In this document: positions 1-8,264 of the stretch, one piece after another
Position numbering within the stretch: the first letter of the stretch is position 1
How the letters are laid out: each line of letters begins with the position of its first letter
Source: Planctomycetota bacterium
Lineage (GTDB): Bacteria; Planctomycetota; Phycisphaerae; Sedimentisphaerales; Anaerohalosphaeraceae
Assembly: GCA_019456225.1 (NCBI GenBank)
Contig: VRUI01000014.1
Span: forward strand, 1-64,000
Direction of reading: 5' to 3'
DNA length: 64,000 nucleotides
Notes under the pieces: model-generated
The model's database searches: none
What the model was told of the DNA's origin: nothing
The model's input: the letters and a program-made list of their open reading frames with translations, nothing else
Program-made: the position numbers and the translations under genes

Positions 1-433
1 CAATCTGTTACTACTAAAGACATTCAAATCCATCGCAATATTGCAGCAAATTCAAAAAAAAAATAAAACCCTGCTTTACCGCCAAATAGGTGAAATACAC
101 ATTATTAACGTTTATCAACATTTTTTTATTTCTCAAAAAAAAAGATTTTTCAGCATTTTTAGGAACATTACGTATATATAGGCAAATAAGCATGCTTTTT
201 CTATCAGGCAGGTATACCCCTGATCTCTGGTTCGACTATTTATTGGACACCAACTTGAGCACGATGCCTAACTGTAGGCTTTGTCGACAGGGAAAACGGT
301 GATTGAAGGGGCAATAGAGAAACATACTGTCAATATGATTTGACATGCACAACCCGTATGCACTATAATGACAATCGCAAATTATTGAGTTGGACAAGTA
401 ATAAAAAATGAATCTTAAAAGAAAGGTTTTTTT
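1..433. other. AT-rich leader region before the PQQ-like gene
   Basis: No convincing gene is seen. A 70-codon open frame at 90-302 has no ribosome site and a composition typical of AT-rich noise. The only useful signal is a GAAAGG ribosome site at about 420-426, just before the ATG at 434. The left end of the window may cut off whatever lies upstream. Confidence 0.4.
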
Positions 434-1777
434 ATGAAGAACTTAATTTTATGTCAGATTATTGCGGTTGTTGTCTTACTTACTGCCGGGGCAAGTGGAG
501 GTTCGGATCCTGAATACTGGCCAACTTGGCGTGGTCCAAATATGATGGGTATCCCTGCCCAGGGCAATCCTCCTGTAAAATGGAGTGAGTCTAAAAATAT
601 TAAATGGAAAGTCAAACTGACCGGGGACGGTTCCGGTTCGTCGCCGATTATCTGGAAAGATAAGATATTTTTTCAGACTGCTGTCAACACTAACAAGAAA
701 GGAAAAGCTGCCCCAAAAAAAGAAGAGAGTAGTGGAAGGGGAGGCAGAAGAAGATTCGGTGGTAGAAAACCATCCACTATTTTCAAATTTAATCTGGTCT
801 GTTTGAACAGAAAAACCGGAAACCTAATATGGGAGAAGACAGTTAATGAACTTCTTCCTCATGAAGGTCATCACGGAGATCACGGCTTTGCTTCATACTC
901 ACCGGTAACAGATGGTAAACTCGTATGGGCCAGTTTCGGTTCGCGTGGACTGCATTGCTTTGATATGGATGGTAATCTGAAATGGAGCAAGGAACTGGGT
1001 AAGATGAGTACGGTGATGAGTTTTGGCGAAGGCAGTTCCCCATCGCTTGCAGGTGATGCGGTAATTGTTGTGTTTGACCATCAGGGGGATTCTTACATTG
1101 TCGCGTTTAATAAAAAGACAGGGGACCTAATATGGAAAAAGGACCGAGATGAAGGCACTTCCTGGGCGACACCAATACCTGTAGAAGTTAACGGGAAGAT
1201 GCAAGTGGTCGCCAGTGCGACAAATCTGATTCGTAGTTATGATGTTAAAACCGGGGATGTTATCTGGCAGTGCGGAGGGATGACTCGAAATGTGATTCCC
1301 TCGCCAGTGGTTGGATTTGGGATGATCTATTGTACCAGCGGTTTTCGAGGAAGTGCTTTAAAGGCGATCAAATTAGGCCGCACAGGGGATTTGACCGATA
1401 CCGATGCAATTCAATGGCATGTCGGAGAAGCGACGCCGTATGTACCATCACCGCTTCTTTATGGCGATAAGCTTTATGTCTGCTCTGTTAACAAGGGTGT
1501 AATATCCTGTTACAATGCCAAAACAGGAAAACCATATTTCATAAAAGAACAATTGGAGGATATCAAAGGGATCTATGCATCTCCGGCTGGTGCTGGGGGC
1601 CGTATATATTTTGTCGGCAGAAATGGAGTTACCTATGTGATTAAATCTTCTGAAAAATTTGAAGTTTTGGCGGTTAACAAGCTCGACGCTAAAATTGACA
1701 GTTCACCGGCATTTTTTGGCAATGAAATATATCTCAAAAGCAAACAGTATTTGTATTGTATTGCAAACTCAAAATAA
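434..1777 (+). CDS. PQQ-like beta-propeller repeat protein, exported
   Basis: A 447-residue exported protein with a Sec-type signal peptide (residues 1 to about 21, hydrophobic core VVVLLTAGA). It is followed by WPTWRGP, the usual entry motif of planctomycete outer PQQ-like propellers. Repeated blades carry the G-x-L/V-I-W signature (NLIWEK, DLIWKK, DVIWQC), as in the PQQ/WD-like family of quinoprotein dehydrogenases and BamB-like scaffolds. A very basic Gly/Arg/Lys insert (residues about 88-112) interrupts an early blade. No dehydrogenase catalytic residues or heme motif are visible, so a binding or scaffold role is as likely as an enzyme. It appears monocistronic. The GAAAGG site supports the ATG start. 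Confidence 0.85.
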   Translation: MKNLILCQIIAVVVLLTAGASGGSDPEYWPTWRGPNMMGIPAQGNPPVKWSESKNIKWKVKLTGDGSGSSPIIWKDKIFFQTAVNTNKKGKAAPKKEESSGRGGRRRFGGRKPSTIFKFNLVCLNRKTGNLIWEKTVNELLPHEGHHGDHGFASYSPVTDGKLVWASFGSRGLHCFDMDGNLKWSKELGKMSTVMSFGEGSSPSLAGDAVIVVFDHQGDSYIVAFNKKTGDLIWKKDRDEGTSWATPIPVEVNGKMQVVASATNLIRSYDVKTGDVIWQCGGMTRNVIPSPVVGFGMIYCTSGFRGSALKAIKLGRTGDLTDTDAIQWHVGEATPYVPSPLLYGDKLYVCSVNKGVISCYNAKTGKPYFIKEQLEDIKGIYASPAGAGGRIYFVGRNGVTYVIKSSEKFEVLAVNKLDAKIDSSPAFFGNEIYLKSKQYLYCIANSK

Positions 1778-1955
1778 AAGTGTGTTCTCAATCATGGCAA
1801 GCATAGCATGAAACCGAAAGGTCAGGTCGTAAAAAACAATGAAAACAAAACCCTGGATGATGTTGGTTGCCATGATGATTAGATGGATAAACCAACAACA
1901 GCAGGGCGTATTAATCTATCGATCTTATCGATATGTTGTGCATCTATCTTCCATA

Positions 1956-2738
1956 TCAGCCGCATTTGGGCAGTTGTGAACATGGGCAGGCACGGGGCCA
2001 TCGCAGCAAAGCAGCCGAGTTAGCCGAGTTAGCCGGACAGTGGTAGTCAGTTGATCTGCTGATTCTGGTCGACATAATAGTTGGCATGACACTGGCGATC
2101 ATCACTGCCGCCTGCATAGCTTCTCTCGTAGATTTTCCAGAGATTTCACCGTTTAAAATCCGCTCAATTCGTTCTTTGCGAGGTTTTAGTTCATCTTTGC
2201 CGAATATGGCAGGTAGAATATTTGAACTTTTTGCCAGTGATAGAAGAACAACGGTTTGCCCGTCGACATCGTCAGTATCGGTAAAGATAGTTTTCTTTAG
2301 ACGATCAATGATCAGTCTCTCTGGCTGTGAATTAATTTGAGGGTATATCTTTCGAGTAAACAGAAGCAATATTGTTTCTTCGTCCATCTTAAGAATACCT
2401 TGTTGACAAAGCTGCGTTGCAACTTTGTGCTTCAGGTCGCTTGTGCCGGCTATGCGAGCGACCCAGTACTGAAGAGATTTTCGCTTTTCAGAGATGCTCA
2501 TTTTATAGAGCCACTCATCGATCAACGCCCCATTGAGTTGTTCAGCATTGACAACAGAGATAAGTTTTTGTCTTCCGGTTTGTTCAATAACTATATTTTG
2601 ACTCAGCAGCAACTCAGCAATGATAGCTCCGGCAATAGCATAGTTATACATCGCCCCTGCCGCGACTGTCCCCTCCTCATCTTTCAGAGCCAATAACATT
2701 ATTTCTTCATATAAAAATAGATTATCTGTGTACTGCAC
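1956..2738 (-). CDS. GPP34 (GOLPH3/Vps74-like) family protein
   Basis: A 260-residue protein whose N-terminus (LFLYEEIMLLALKDEEGT) and following helices match the GPP34 fold. In eukaryotes this fold is the Golgi phosphatidylinositol-4-phosphate reader GOLPH3/Vps74; bacterial members are common in actinobacteria and planctomycetes and their role is unknown. An AAGGAG site lies just upstream of the ATG. The last 40 or so residues (after PTIM, about residue 220) are Cys/Pro/Trp-rich and unlike the helical body. They are encoded over a short 9-bp tandem repeat (agccgagtt) at about 2011-2034. A late frameshift or a run-on tail is likely, and the natural C-terminus may be near 2075. It stands alone, facing no obvious partner. 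Confidence 0.7.
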   Translation of the reverse strand: MQYTDNLFLYEEIMLLALKDEEGTVAAGAMYNYAIAGAIIAELLLSQNIVIEQTGRQKLISVVNAEQLNGALIDEWLYKMSISEKRKSLQYWVARIAGTSDLKHKVATQLCQQGILKMDEETILLLFTRKIYPQINSQPERLIIDRLKKTIFTDTDDVDGQTVVLLSLAKSSNILPAIFGKDELKPRKERIERILNGEISGKSTREAMQAAVMIASVMPTIMSTRISRSTDYHCPANSANSAALLRWPRACPCSQLPKCG

Positions 2739-3175
2739 TTTTTTCTCCTTGTCAGAAGGTTTATTACTTAACGCATCAAAGGCTTCAAGCGAAAAACTAA
2801 TTGTCGATTGGACGTTTTAAAATCGCTATAACATGCTTTGATGCTCCATAGGCCTGATTAGTATCAAAAGTACTAGTCAGTTCTCAACCCAGCTGCCCCA
2901 ATCCATTTGGAATTTGTTCCTTCAGTATTAAAGACGTATGATTCGCTGAAAAGTTACAAAGAATTCCGTTTTTTACAAAAAATATACAGAAAACCACGGT
3001 TTAAGCAGGTTTAAGAGGGGGTTAGGTGGTGGAAGATAAAACTGTTCTGACGCAGTCAGAAATGTTTTGAACATTTGTTTTTTGAATTTCGTGTTTGTTT
3101 AGCACTTAGAATTCGCTTGCGTCCCGGCTTTACGTCGGGATAGTGCTTAGGAATTGAGCAACAAGCCCTTACGCC
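2739..3175. repeat. Gene-free gap with one TCCCG..CGGGA palindrome
   Basis: A 437-bp gap between two minus-strand genes. The only clear structure is the inverted repeat TCCCGgctttacgtCGGGA at about 3122-3141, downstream of the helicase gene, flanked by near-identical copies of tagcacttagaatt and tagtgcttaggaatt. The same palindrome, in the other orientation, recurs at 55216-55234. It may act as a transcript end for the helicase gene but lacks a clean U-tract. Confidence 0.45.
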
Positions 3176-4375
3176 TTATGGTCTCTTTTTCCTTGATGGG
3201 CGTCTTCCCTTTGATTTTCCTCTATACGGGCGTCCGCCGCCTTTCCTTGGCTTTGTGTTATCCAGGTTGGGCGCGTCGCCAAGCCACTGCGGGTCTATGC
3301 GGTTTGATTTGATCAGCCTCTGGAGGTCATAGAGATCGCCTTTTGCGTAGAATGTCACCGCCGTCCCTTCGCGCCCCATCCGTGCTGTTCTGCCGGTCCT
3401 GTGTGTGTATGCTTCCCGTCCGCGCGGGAAGTCATAGTTGATCACATGCGAAGCGTGCGAGAAATCCAGCCCGCGAGAAGCAACATCGGTAGCGACCATC
3501 AGTGTGATCTTTTTCTTTTTGAAGCGGTTAAACAGTGAGGTTCGTTTTGACTGCTCCATACCGCCATGAATCGTTTCTGCCGAGATCTTTTTCTTCTTAA
3601 GATGGTCATAGAGCGAATCGCAGTTGTTTCTTGAGTTGCAAAAGATTATTGCCTGCGTCGGTTCTTCCTTTTTGAGAAAGTTGACAAGCGTTTCAAAATG
3701 ATTTCCGCGATTGATCTGCTTGAACTGATGCGTCAGATTCTGCGGGGCGATCTGCTGTATATTCAGTTCGATAGTAAGTGGGTCCTTCAGATATTTCTTA
3801 GCAAGCTGCTTGATAGGTTTCGGCATCGTCGCAGAAAACAGCAGCGTCTGATGCTCGTGGACCAGGCACGAGATAACAAATTCGATATCGGTAATAAAAC
3901 CCATATTCAGCATTTCGTCGGCTTCGTCGAGAACGAACGTGCGAACCTCCGACAGGCTAAGCGGGCTGTGATATATCAGGTCGATCAGCCTGCCGGGCGT
4001 AGCGACGAGGATATGAACACCGTGTTCCAGCTTGGACTTCTGGATGTCCATCGAAAATCCGCCATAAACAGCGAACGGAGCAACCTTGGTGAACTTGGCG
4101 ATCGAGGATATTTCGCTGACGTATTGAAGTGACAGTTCACGAGTGGGCACAAGGATCAGGGCCTGAATCTCGTTAAGAGATTCGTCAATAGATTGGACCA
4201 GGGGCACTGCGCATGCGGCTGTCTTGCCGGAGCCCGTTTCTGCTTTGGCGATCATGTCGCGCTCGCCCATGATATGCGGGAAAGTGTGTTCCTGAACAGG
4301 GGTTAAGTCCTCATAGCCGATTGCTTTGAGGCCCTTGAGTACTTTTGGTTTGAGGTCTAATTCTGTAAATTTCAT
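3176..4375 (-). CDS. DEAD-box ATP-dependent RNA helicase
   Basis: A 399-residue superfamily 2 RNA helicase. Visible motifs in order: Q motif region (LTPVQEHTFP, about 25-34), Walker A AETGSGKT (45-52), PTRELS (77-82), TPGR (126-129), DEAD (150-153), SAT (181-183), and HRTGRTAR (motif VI) in the second RecA domain. The C-terminus is a short basic Gly/Arg/Lys tail typical of RhlE/CshA-type enzymes that remodel rRNA or mRNA. It probably takes part in ribosome assembly or RNA decay; the exact subfamily cannot be set by eye. The ATG is the natural start, since the upstream DNA is AT-rich without an extension. Monocistronic. Confidence 0.93.
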   Translation of the reverse strand: MKFTELDLKPKVLKGLKAIGYEDLTPVQEHTFPHIMGERDMIAKAETGSGKTAACAVPLVQSIDESLNEIQALILVPTRELSLQYVSEISSIAKFTKVAPFAVYGGFSMDIQKSKLEHGVHILVATPGRLIDLIYHSPLSLSEVRTFVLDEADEMLNMGFITDIEFVISCLVHEHQTLLFSATMPKPIKQLAKKYLKDPLTIELNIQQIAPQNLTHQFKQINRGNHFETLVNFLKKEEPTQAIIFCNSRNNCDSLYDHLKKKKISAETIHGGMEQSKRTSLFNRFKKKKITLMVATDVASRGLDFSHASHVINYDFPRGREAYTHRTGRTARMGREGTAVTFYAKGDLYDLQRLIKSNRIDPQWLGDAPNLDNTKPRKGGGRPYRGKSKGRRPSRKKRP

Positions 4376-4518
4376 ATTTGCGTAATTATAGGTGTATACT
4401 GGGATTATGCCAGTTGATTCTCAATTTATCGGAATAATTGTTGTTAAATGTTCAATATTATAGCTAAACAGTTTATTTCAGGTTATTATATCGGATATGT
4501 ACGTGATTCTGGATGCAC

Positions 4519-4549
4519 AAAAAAAGCCCGCCATTTCTGACGGGCTTTC
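4519..4549 (-). terminator. Rho-independent terminator for the 96-residue Cys-rich gene
   Basis: On the minus strand, AAAGCCCG and CGGGCTTT arms enclose a short loop and are followed by seven T. It sits 35 bp after the stop codon of the small gene at 4584-4874. Confidence 0.85.
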
Positions 4550-4583
4550 CTGTTATTATCTAAAAAAGCTTGATTTCTGCTGC

Positions 4584-4874
4584 TTATTTGCCGCATTTGC
4601 CTTTGCTCTTGGAGCAGCTGGATTTTTTGCAGGAACATTTGCAGTCATCGTCTTTGCATTCGCATTTGCCGTCTTTGCAGCAGTCCTTACATTCGCAGTC
4701 TTTGCACTTGTCGCATTCAGCCTTTGTAGTTTCGGCTTTTGTGGAAGGGCAGCAACCCTTGGCTACGCTCTTATAAGAGGATTCGCCGGCGGCCTCAAAA
4801 GAAAAAGCCGGAGAAACAACAATAAACGCCATAGCGACCAGTAGAACTAACATTGATATAGAAAATTTACGCAT
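4584..4874 (-). CDS. Small secreted Cys/Lys-rich protein, possible metal binder
   Basis: A 96-residue protein with an N-terminal signal peptide (basic start, hydrophobic core to about residue 25, ending VSPAFSFEA). The mature part has about 17 Cys and many Lys/Asp in short CxxC and CxCxxCC patterns (CDKCKDCECKDCC). The spacing resembles metallothionein-like or disulfide-rich peptides but no named family is recognised. It has its own terminator and a GGTTTTTATT leader before the ATG, so it is probably a separate transcript. The next gene upstream on the same strand is another Cys/Lys-rich secreted protein, which suggests a related pair. Metal (copper or zinc) handling in the periplasm is a guess. 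Confidence 0.7.
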   Translation of the reverse strand: MRKFSISMLVLLVAMAFIVVSPAFSFEAAGESSYKSVAKGCCPSTKAETTKAECDKCKDCECKDCCKDGKCECKDDDCKCSCKKSSCSKSKGKCGK

Positions 4875-4962
4875 AATAAAAACCTTTCATTACTTTAGTG
4901 TGTTTGTCCCATTTGGGACTAGTTTGTTAAAAATTTAAGAATTGAGAATTAATGACTGATTC

Positions 4963-5364
4963 TCAGCACAAAAACACACAAAGCTCAGCGGCGCAAGGAC
5001 TTACAGTCGCCGCTTGACGCAAAGGTTTATTGGGAATTGTCAGGTTTTGAACACAAACCGAACGCAAACCGGCCCCTGCGGCGATCGCCGCGTTCGACTG
5101 GTTGTTTTCGATCATGCTGTCCTGTTTACGGTCAATCCTGCAGCAGAACTTTTTGCAGCAAACTTTCCTGGCCGGTTTTTTCGCCGGTTTATTGCAGCAT
5201 TGGTTGACTTGTTCCTTCTTGGCTTTATCACAGCAGGAAGCACGAGCGGTCTTGCTCTTTTTGGCCGCGCACCGGCAAGCCATCAAATTTGATGTACAGA
5301 AACCGGCCAGCGTCGCCAAAACCAAAAGCGCACGCACAAATTGTAAATAAGGTTTTTTTGCCAT
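4963..5364 (-). CDS. Second small secreted Cys/Lys-rich protein
   Basis: A 133-residue protein with a signal peptide (residues 1 to about 29, core VRALLVLATLAGFCTSNLMA). A Cys/Lys-rich segment at 30-76 has three CC pairs and KxxCCKKFCC, and a Cys-poor tail ends in CAAELCVFLC. It lacks the CxC periodicity of its neighbour but shares signal, charge and Cys content. It lies 88 bp upstream of that gene on the same strand, so the two could be co-transcribed. No family recognised. Confidence 0.6.
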   Translation of the reverse strand: MAKKPYLQFVRALLVLATLAGFCTSNLMACRCAAKKSKTARASCCDKAKKEQVNQCCNKPAKKPARKVCCKKFCCRIDRKQDSMIENNQSNAAIAAGAGLRSVCVQNLTIPNKPLRQAATVSPCAAELCVFLC

Positions 5365-5538
5365 AATCGTTGTAAAGTGTACGGCCTTATAGCCGTCTTG
5401 TTCGCCAAAATATCAAATAAAATTGTCCAGTAAAATACTCCTGAAACAGGCGTTACATGTACTAATTATAGCATACTTGCCGAAAAATTGCAAGAACCTT
5501 GTTAAAATCTCCCTTTGCCTTTTGCTTTTCGTTTTACG

Positions 5539-6522
5539 TCAAAAAACCTCCTGAATAAGCACTGGTCCTCGCTGCAAATATTTTGTTGCTTTTCGCTTAG
5601 AGTCAATATCCTTATAAACCCGCTCAAGCTGCTCAATGGTAAGTTCCGCAGCGGCTGCAACCTCTCCCATATCGATATTGTTATTTTTGCCGAACAAGCA
5701 AAGGTCCATTTTGTCATAAGGTACAGAAAAATAGAACTCCTCCTGGCTCTGCTCCATTGAATACGTATCGGTCGTAGGAGGCCGGTCCTGTATCTCCTGC
5801 GGGACACCTAGGTACTTTGCGAGTTGATATACCTGGGTCTTATACAAGTGTGCTATCGGTTTTATATCCGCCGATCCGTCGCCGTTTTTCACGAAAAATC
5901 CCTGGTCATACTCCTGCCGGTTAGGCGTTCCGGTTACGGCATAATTAAGCCGGTCGGCGTGATAATACTCGAACATCTTCCGTATCCGCTGCTTGAAGTT
6001 AGACGCCGCAACGATCCCCAGATATGCCTCTGCGCTTAGTCTTGCTTTAGTCTGAATTGACTCTGGTGATTCTACCACAACCGAAAATATCCTGTACTGG
6101 TCGTCGTCAAGCACTCCCGGCAGAACGATCTTGCATTTATAATCCGAGTCGTATTGGGGTATAACGCTTTTTATCGCCTCATCCCGCCGCCTGTAGCATC
6201 CCACAGACTCAAGCACTCCGGTAATATCCTCTCCGATCTTATCGATCCCGAGCGAATCGGCTACCAGTTTGCTAAGCATCAAAGTATCGGCGGACGAATC
6301 CTTTTCAGGCAGCGAAAGCCCCAAAACCCGCTCGCTGCCGACCGCCTGAACACACAACGCACCAACGACACTACTGTCGATACCCCCGGAAAGCGCTACA
6401 ACAAACCCGCGTTTTTTGTACATGTCAAGATATTCGTTAAGGCATTTACAAATCCGTTCGGTTTCCTTTGCGCAATCAATAACCAAAGCTTCGGCAGAAT
6501 ATCGTTTTGCAATAGTAGACAT
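5539..6522 (-). CDS. nadE: NAD(+) synthase / NadE-like ATP-pyrophosphatase
   Basis: A protein of 327 residues from the ATG at 6522 (MSTIAKR). This start has an AAAGGAAAG ribosome site; the longer frame to 6558 runs through a GTGGGC palindrome and is rejected. The PP-loop SGGIDSS (45-51) and the downstream GTPNRQEYDQGFFVKNGDGSAD block are diagnostic of NH3-dependent NAD synthetases, which adenylate deamido-NAD and amidate it. No glutaminase domain is present, so it needs free ammonia or a partner. It is the last gene of a four-gene run after an acyl carrier protein, an asparagine-synthase-like amidotransferase and an acyl ligase. It may therefore serve that pathway (amide formation on a carrier-bound or sugar substrate) as well as, or instead of, housekeeping NAD synthesis. 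No other nadE is visible here. Confidence 0.85.
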   Translation of the reverse strand: MSTIAKRYSAEALVIDCAKETERICKCLNEYLDMYKKRGFVVALSGGIDSSVVGALCVQAVGSERVLGLSLPEKDSSADTLMLSKLVADSLGIDKIGEDITGVLESVGCYRRRDEAIKSVIPQYDSDYKCKIVLPGVLDDDQYRIFSVVVESPESIQTKARLSAEAYLGIVAASNFKQRIRKMFEYYHADRLNYAVTGTPNRQEYDQGFFVKNGDGSADIKPIAHLYKTQVYQLAKYLGVPQEIQDRPPTTDTYSMEQSQEEFYFSVPYDKMDLCLFGKNNNIDMGEVAAAAELTIEQLERVYKDIDSKRKATKYLQRGPVLIQEVF

Positions 6523-6543
6523 AGTTCTTTCCTTTATAGTAGG

Positions 6544-6558
6544 GTGGGCTGTGCCCAC
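6544..6558. repeat. GTGGGC..GCCCAC palindrome
   Basis: A perfect 6-bp inverted repeat with a TGT loop inside tagTAGGGTGGGC. Related TAGGGTGGGC sequences occur at about 25235 and tagggtggac at about 29200, each next to other intergenic repeats. It lies in the 56-bp gap between the NadE-like and ligase genes, so it would be transcribed within the operon. Confidence 0.5.
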
Positions 6559-6578
6559 GCTGTTATCTTATTGGAGAT

Positions 6579-8156
6579 TCAATTTTTCAGTTTTTTCTTA
6601 TCGATCTTTCCATTTGGCGTCTTAGGCAGCGATTCCATGATCTCAACATATTTAGGAACCGCAAAAGACTCCATATTATTTGAACACAGCTTAAGCAGCT
6701 GTTTTTCGTCAAGCTTACTGTCCGGCGAAAGAACTACATACGCCTTGATAGCCTGTCCAAGTATTTCGTCGGCCACACCGATCACCGCGGTTTCTGCAAC
6801 CCCCTGGAAACTGGAGATATTGTTTTCAACTTCTTTCGGGCTAACCCGTTCGCCCCTGCTTTTTATCATGTCATCCTTGCGTCCGAGAAAATAGAGATAC
6901 CCGTCTTCGTCCATTTTAAAATAGTCTCCCGAATGCAGATACCTCTCATGCGGATGCCGTCCTTTCCGATATGTCTTTTCTGTAAGATCAGGCGCACGCC
7001 AGTACCCCTGCATGACATTTGAGCCTCGAATAACAAGCTCGCCGACCTCACCGGGCTTAACCTCGTTTCCGTCATCGTCGATTATATGCACCTGGCAGTT
7101 AGGCATTGCTTTGCCGACCGAACCGGGTCGCCTGTCAAGTTCCTCCGGCGGGAGATACCCGACACGTTTACACTCTGTAAGCCCAAACATCGAAAACAAA
7201 CTGGCGTCGGCGAACATCCCTCTAAGTTTGGCGATATGATCGACCGGAAGGGCGGCCCCGGTATTTGTAACGTATCGCAGCGAACTGAAATCATATTTAT
7301 GCAGGTCATCCCGGCGGATCAGCATTGCCGCGATCGTAGGGACGATAGGAAAACCCGTTACGTTTTCTTTCTCGATCCGTTCAAGTATCTTATGAATATA
7401 CACAAGCGATTTGTCCTCAACGACGGTCCCTGAGAACATAAAAGCCATGATAACCTGGTAAAGCCCGTAATCGAACGAAAGCGGCAAGACATTTAAAATA
7501 ATATCCTCCTGTTTGTTGCCGATATACTGGATTATGCTCCTCGCCGCCGTTATCATATTGTGATGCGTAGACATTACCCCCTTAGGCTCACCGGTCGAAC
7601 CGGAAGTATATATCAGGCACGCCAGGTCAACGTCGATAACAGTCGGCAGCTCCAAATCCCCGGCAGTAAACGTATTTTCCGAATAGCCCGCAAACTCCTC
7701 GTTCCAGATGTGTGATATTCCAGCGAGATCTTTCGGAATTTTCTTAGACGTCCCCGCCCACAAGATTTTACAGTCCTTGATATTTTCATCAAAAGCACCC
7801 GTAACAACCTGCGACTTACTCGTATCGGTTATAAGCACATTGGCTCCGGAGTTCTGTAGAATAAAGTTCAGCTTATTGCTCTTCATCGAACCTTCAAGAA
7901 CAACAAAAACCGCCCCTGCCTTTAGAACCCCATAGATCGACAGAATAGTTTTCGCAGAATCCTCAAGAAACACGACAACCCTGTCCTGTCGACAAACCCC
8001 CATCCCCATCAAGACACCGGCAAGATACTCGGTCTGATCATTGATCTGTTTATATGTCAACCGCTGATTATGAGTTATAAGTGCTTCCTTGTCAGGAAAA
8101 AGGCCCGCAGACCGGCTAAGCCATTCATGCACCAACACTGGATCAAATTGAAACAT
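6579..8156 (-). CDS. AMP-dependent acyl-CoA/acyl-ACP ligase
   Basis: An adenylate-forming enzyme of 525 residues from the ATG at 8156, which has GGAG 8 bp upstream; the frame is open for nine more codons without a site. Core motifs: YTSGSTGEPKG (183-193), FGLTECKR, LHSGDYFKMDEDGYLYFLGRKDDMIKSRGERVSPKEVE (hinge and A8), and the catalytic Lys motif NGKIDKKKLKN at the C-terminus. Such stand-alone ligases activate an acid as acyl-AMP and load it on CoA or a carrier protein. The acyl carrier protein two genes upstream is the obvious acceptor. The set resembles acyl-CoA ligase/amidotransferase pairs found in exopolysaccharide or exosortase-type loci. The substrate cannot be told from the sequence. 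Confidence 0.88.
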   Translation of the reverse strand: MFQFDPVLVHEWLSRSAGLFPDKEALITHNQRLTYKQINDQTEYLAGVLMGMGVCRQDRVVVFLEDSAKTILSIYGVLKAGAVFVVLEGSMKSNKLNFILQNSGANVLITDTSKSQVVTGAFDENIKDCKILWAGTSKKIPKDLAGISHIWNEEFAGYSENTFTAGDLELPTVIDVDLACLIYTSGSTGEPKGVMSTHHNMITAARSIIQYIGNKQEDIILNVLPLSFDYGLYQVIMAFMFSGTVVEDKSLVYIHKILERIEKENVTGFPIVPTIAAMLIRRDDLHKYDFSSLRYVTNTGAALPVDHIAKLRGMFADASLFSMFGLTECKRVGYLPPEELDRRPGSVGKAMPNCQVHIIDDDGNEVKPGEVGELVIRGSNVMQGYWRAPDLTEKTYRKGRHPHERYLHSGDYFKMDEDGYLYFLGRKDDMIKSRGERVSPKEVENNISSFQGVAETAVIGVADEILGQAIKAYVVLSPDSKLDEKQLLKLCSNNMESFAVPKYVEIMESLPKTPNGKIDKKKLKN

Positions 8157-8264
8157 AACAAAACTCCATAATATCGCCGGCATACCACCGACTAAACATT
8201 TATCTCTAGCACTTTCACACGTTTTCTTTCAAACGATCACTTTCACACGTTTTCTTTCGCACCT

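Noticed and set aside
90-302. 70-codon open frame at the left end
   Set aside because: No ribosome site, low-complexity AT-rich start (FLKKKDF), no resemblance to a protein family.
1862-1898. TGTTGGTT..AACCAACA inverted repeat after the PQQ-like gene as terminator
   Set aside because: 8-bp arms with a long loop and no T tract; too weak to call.
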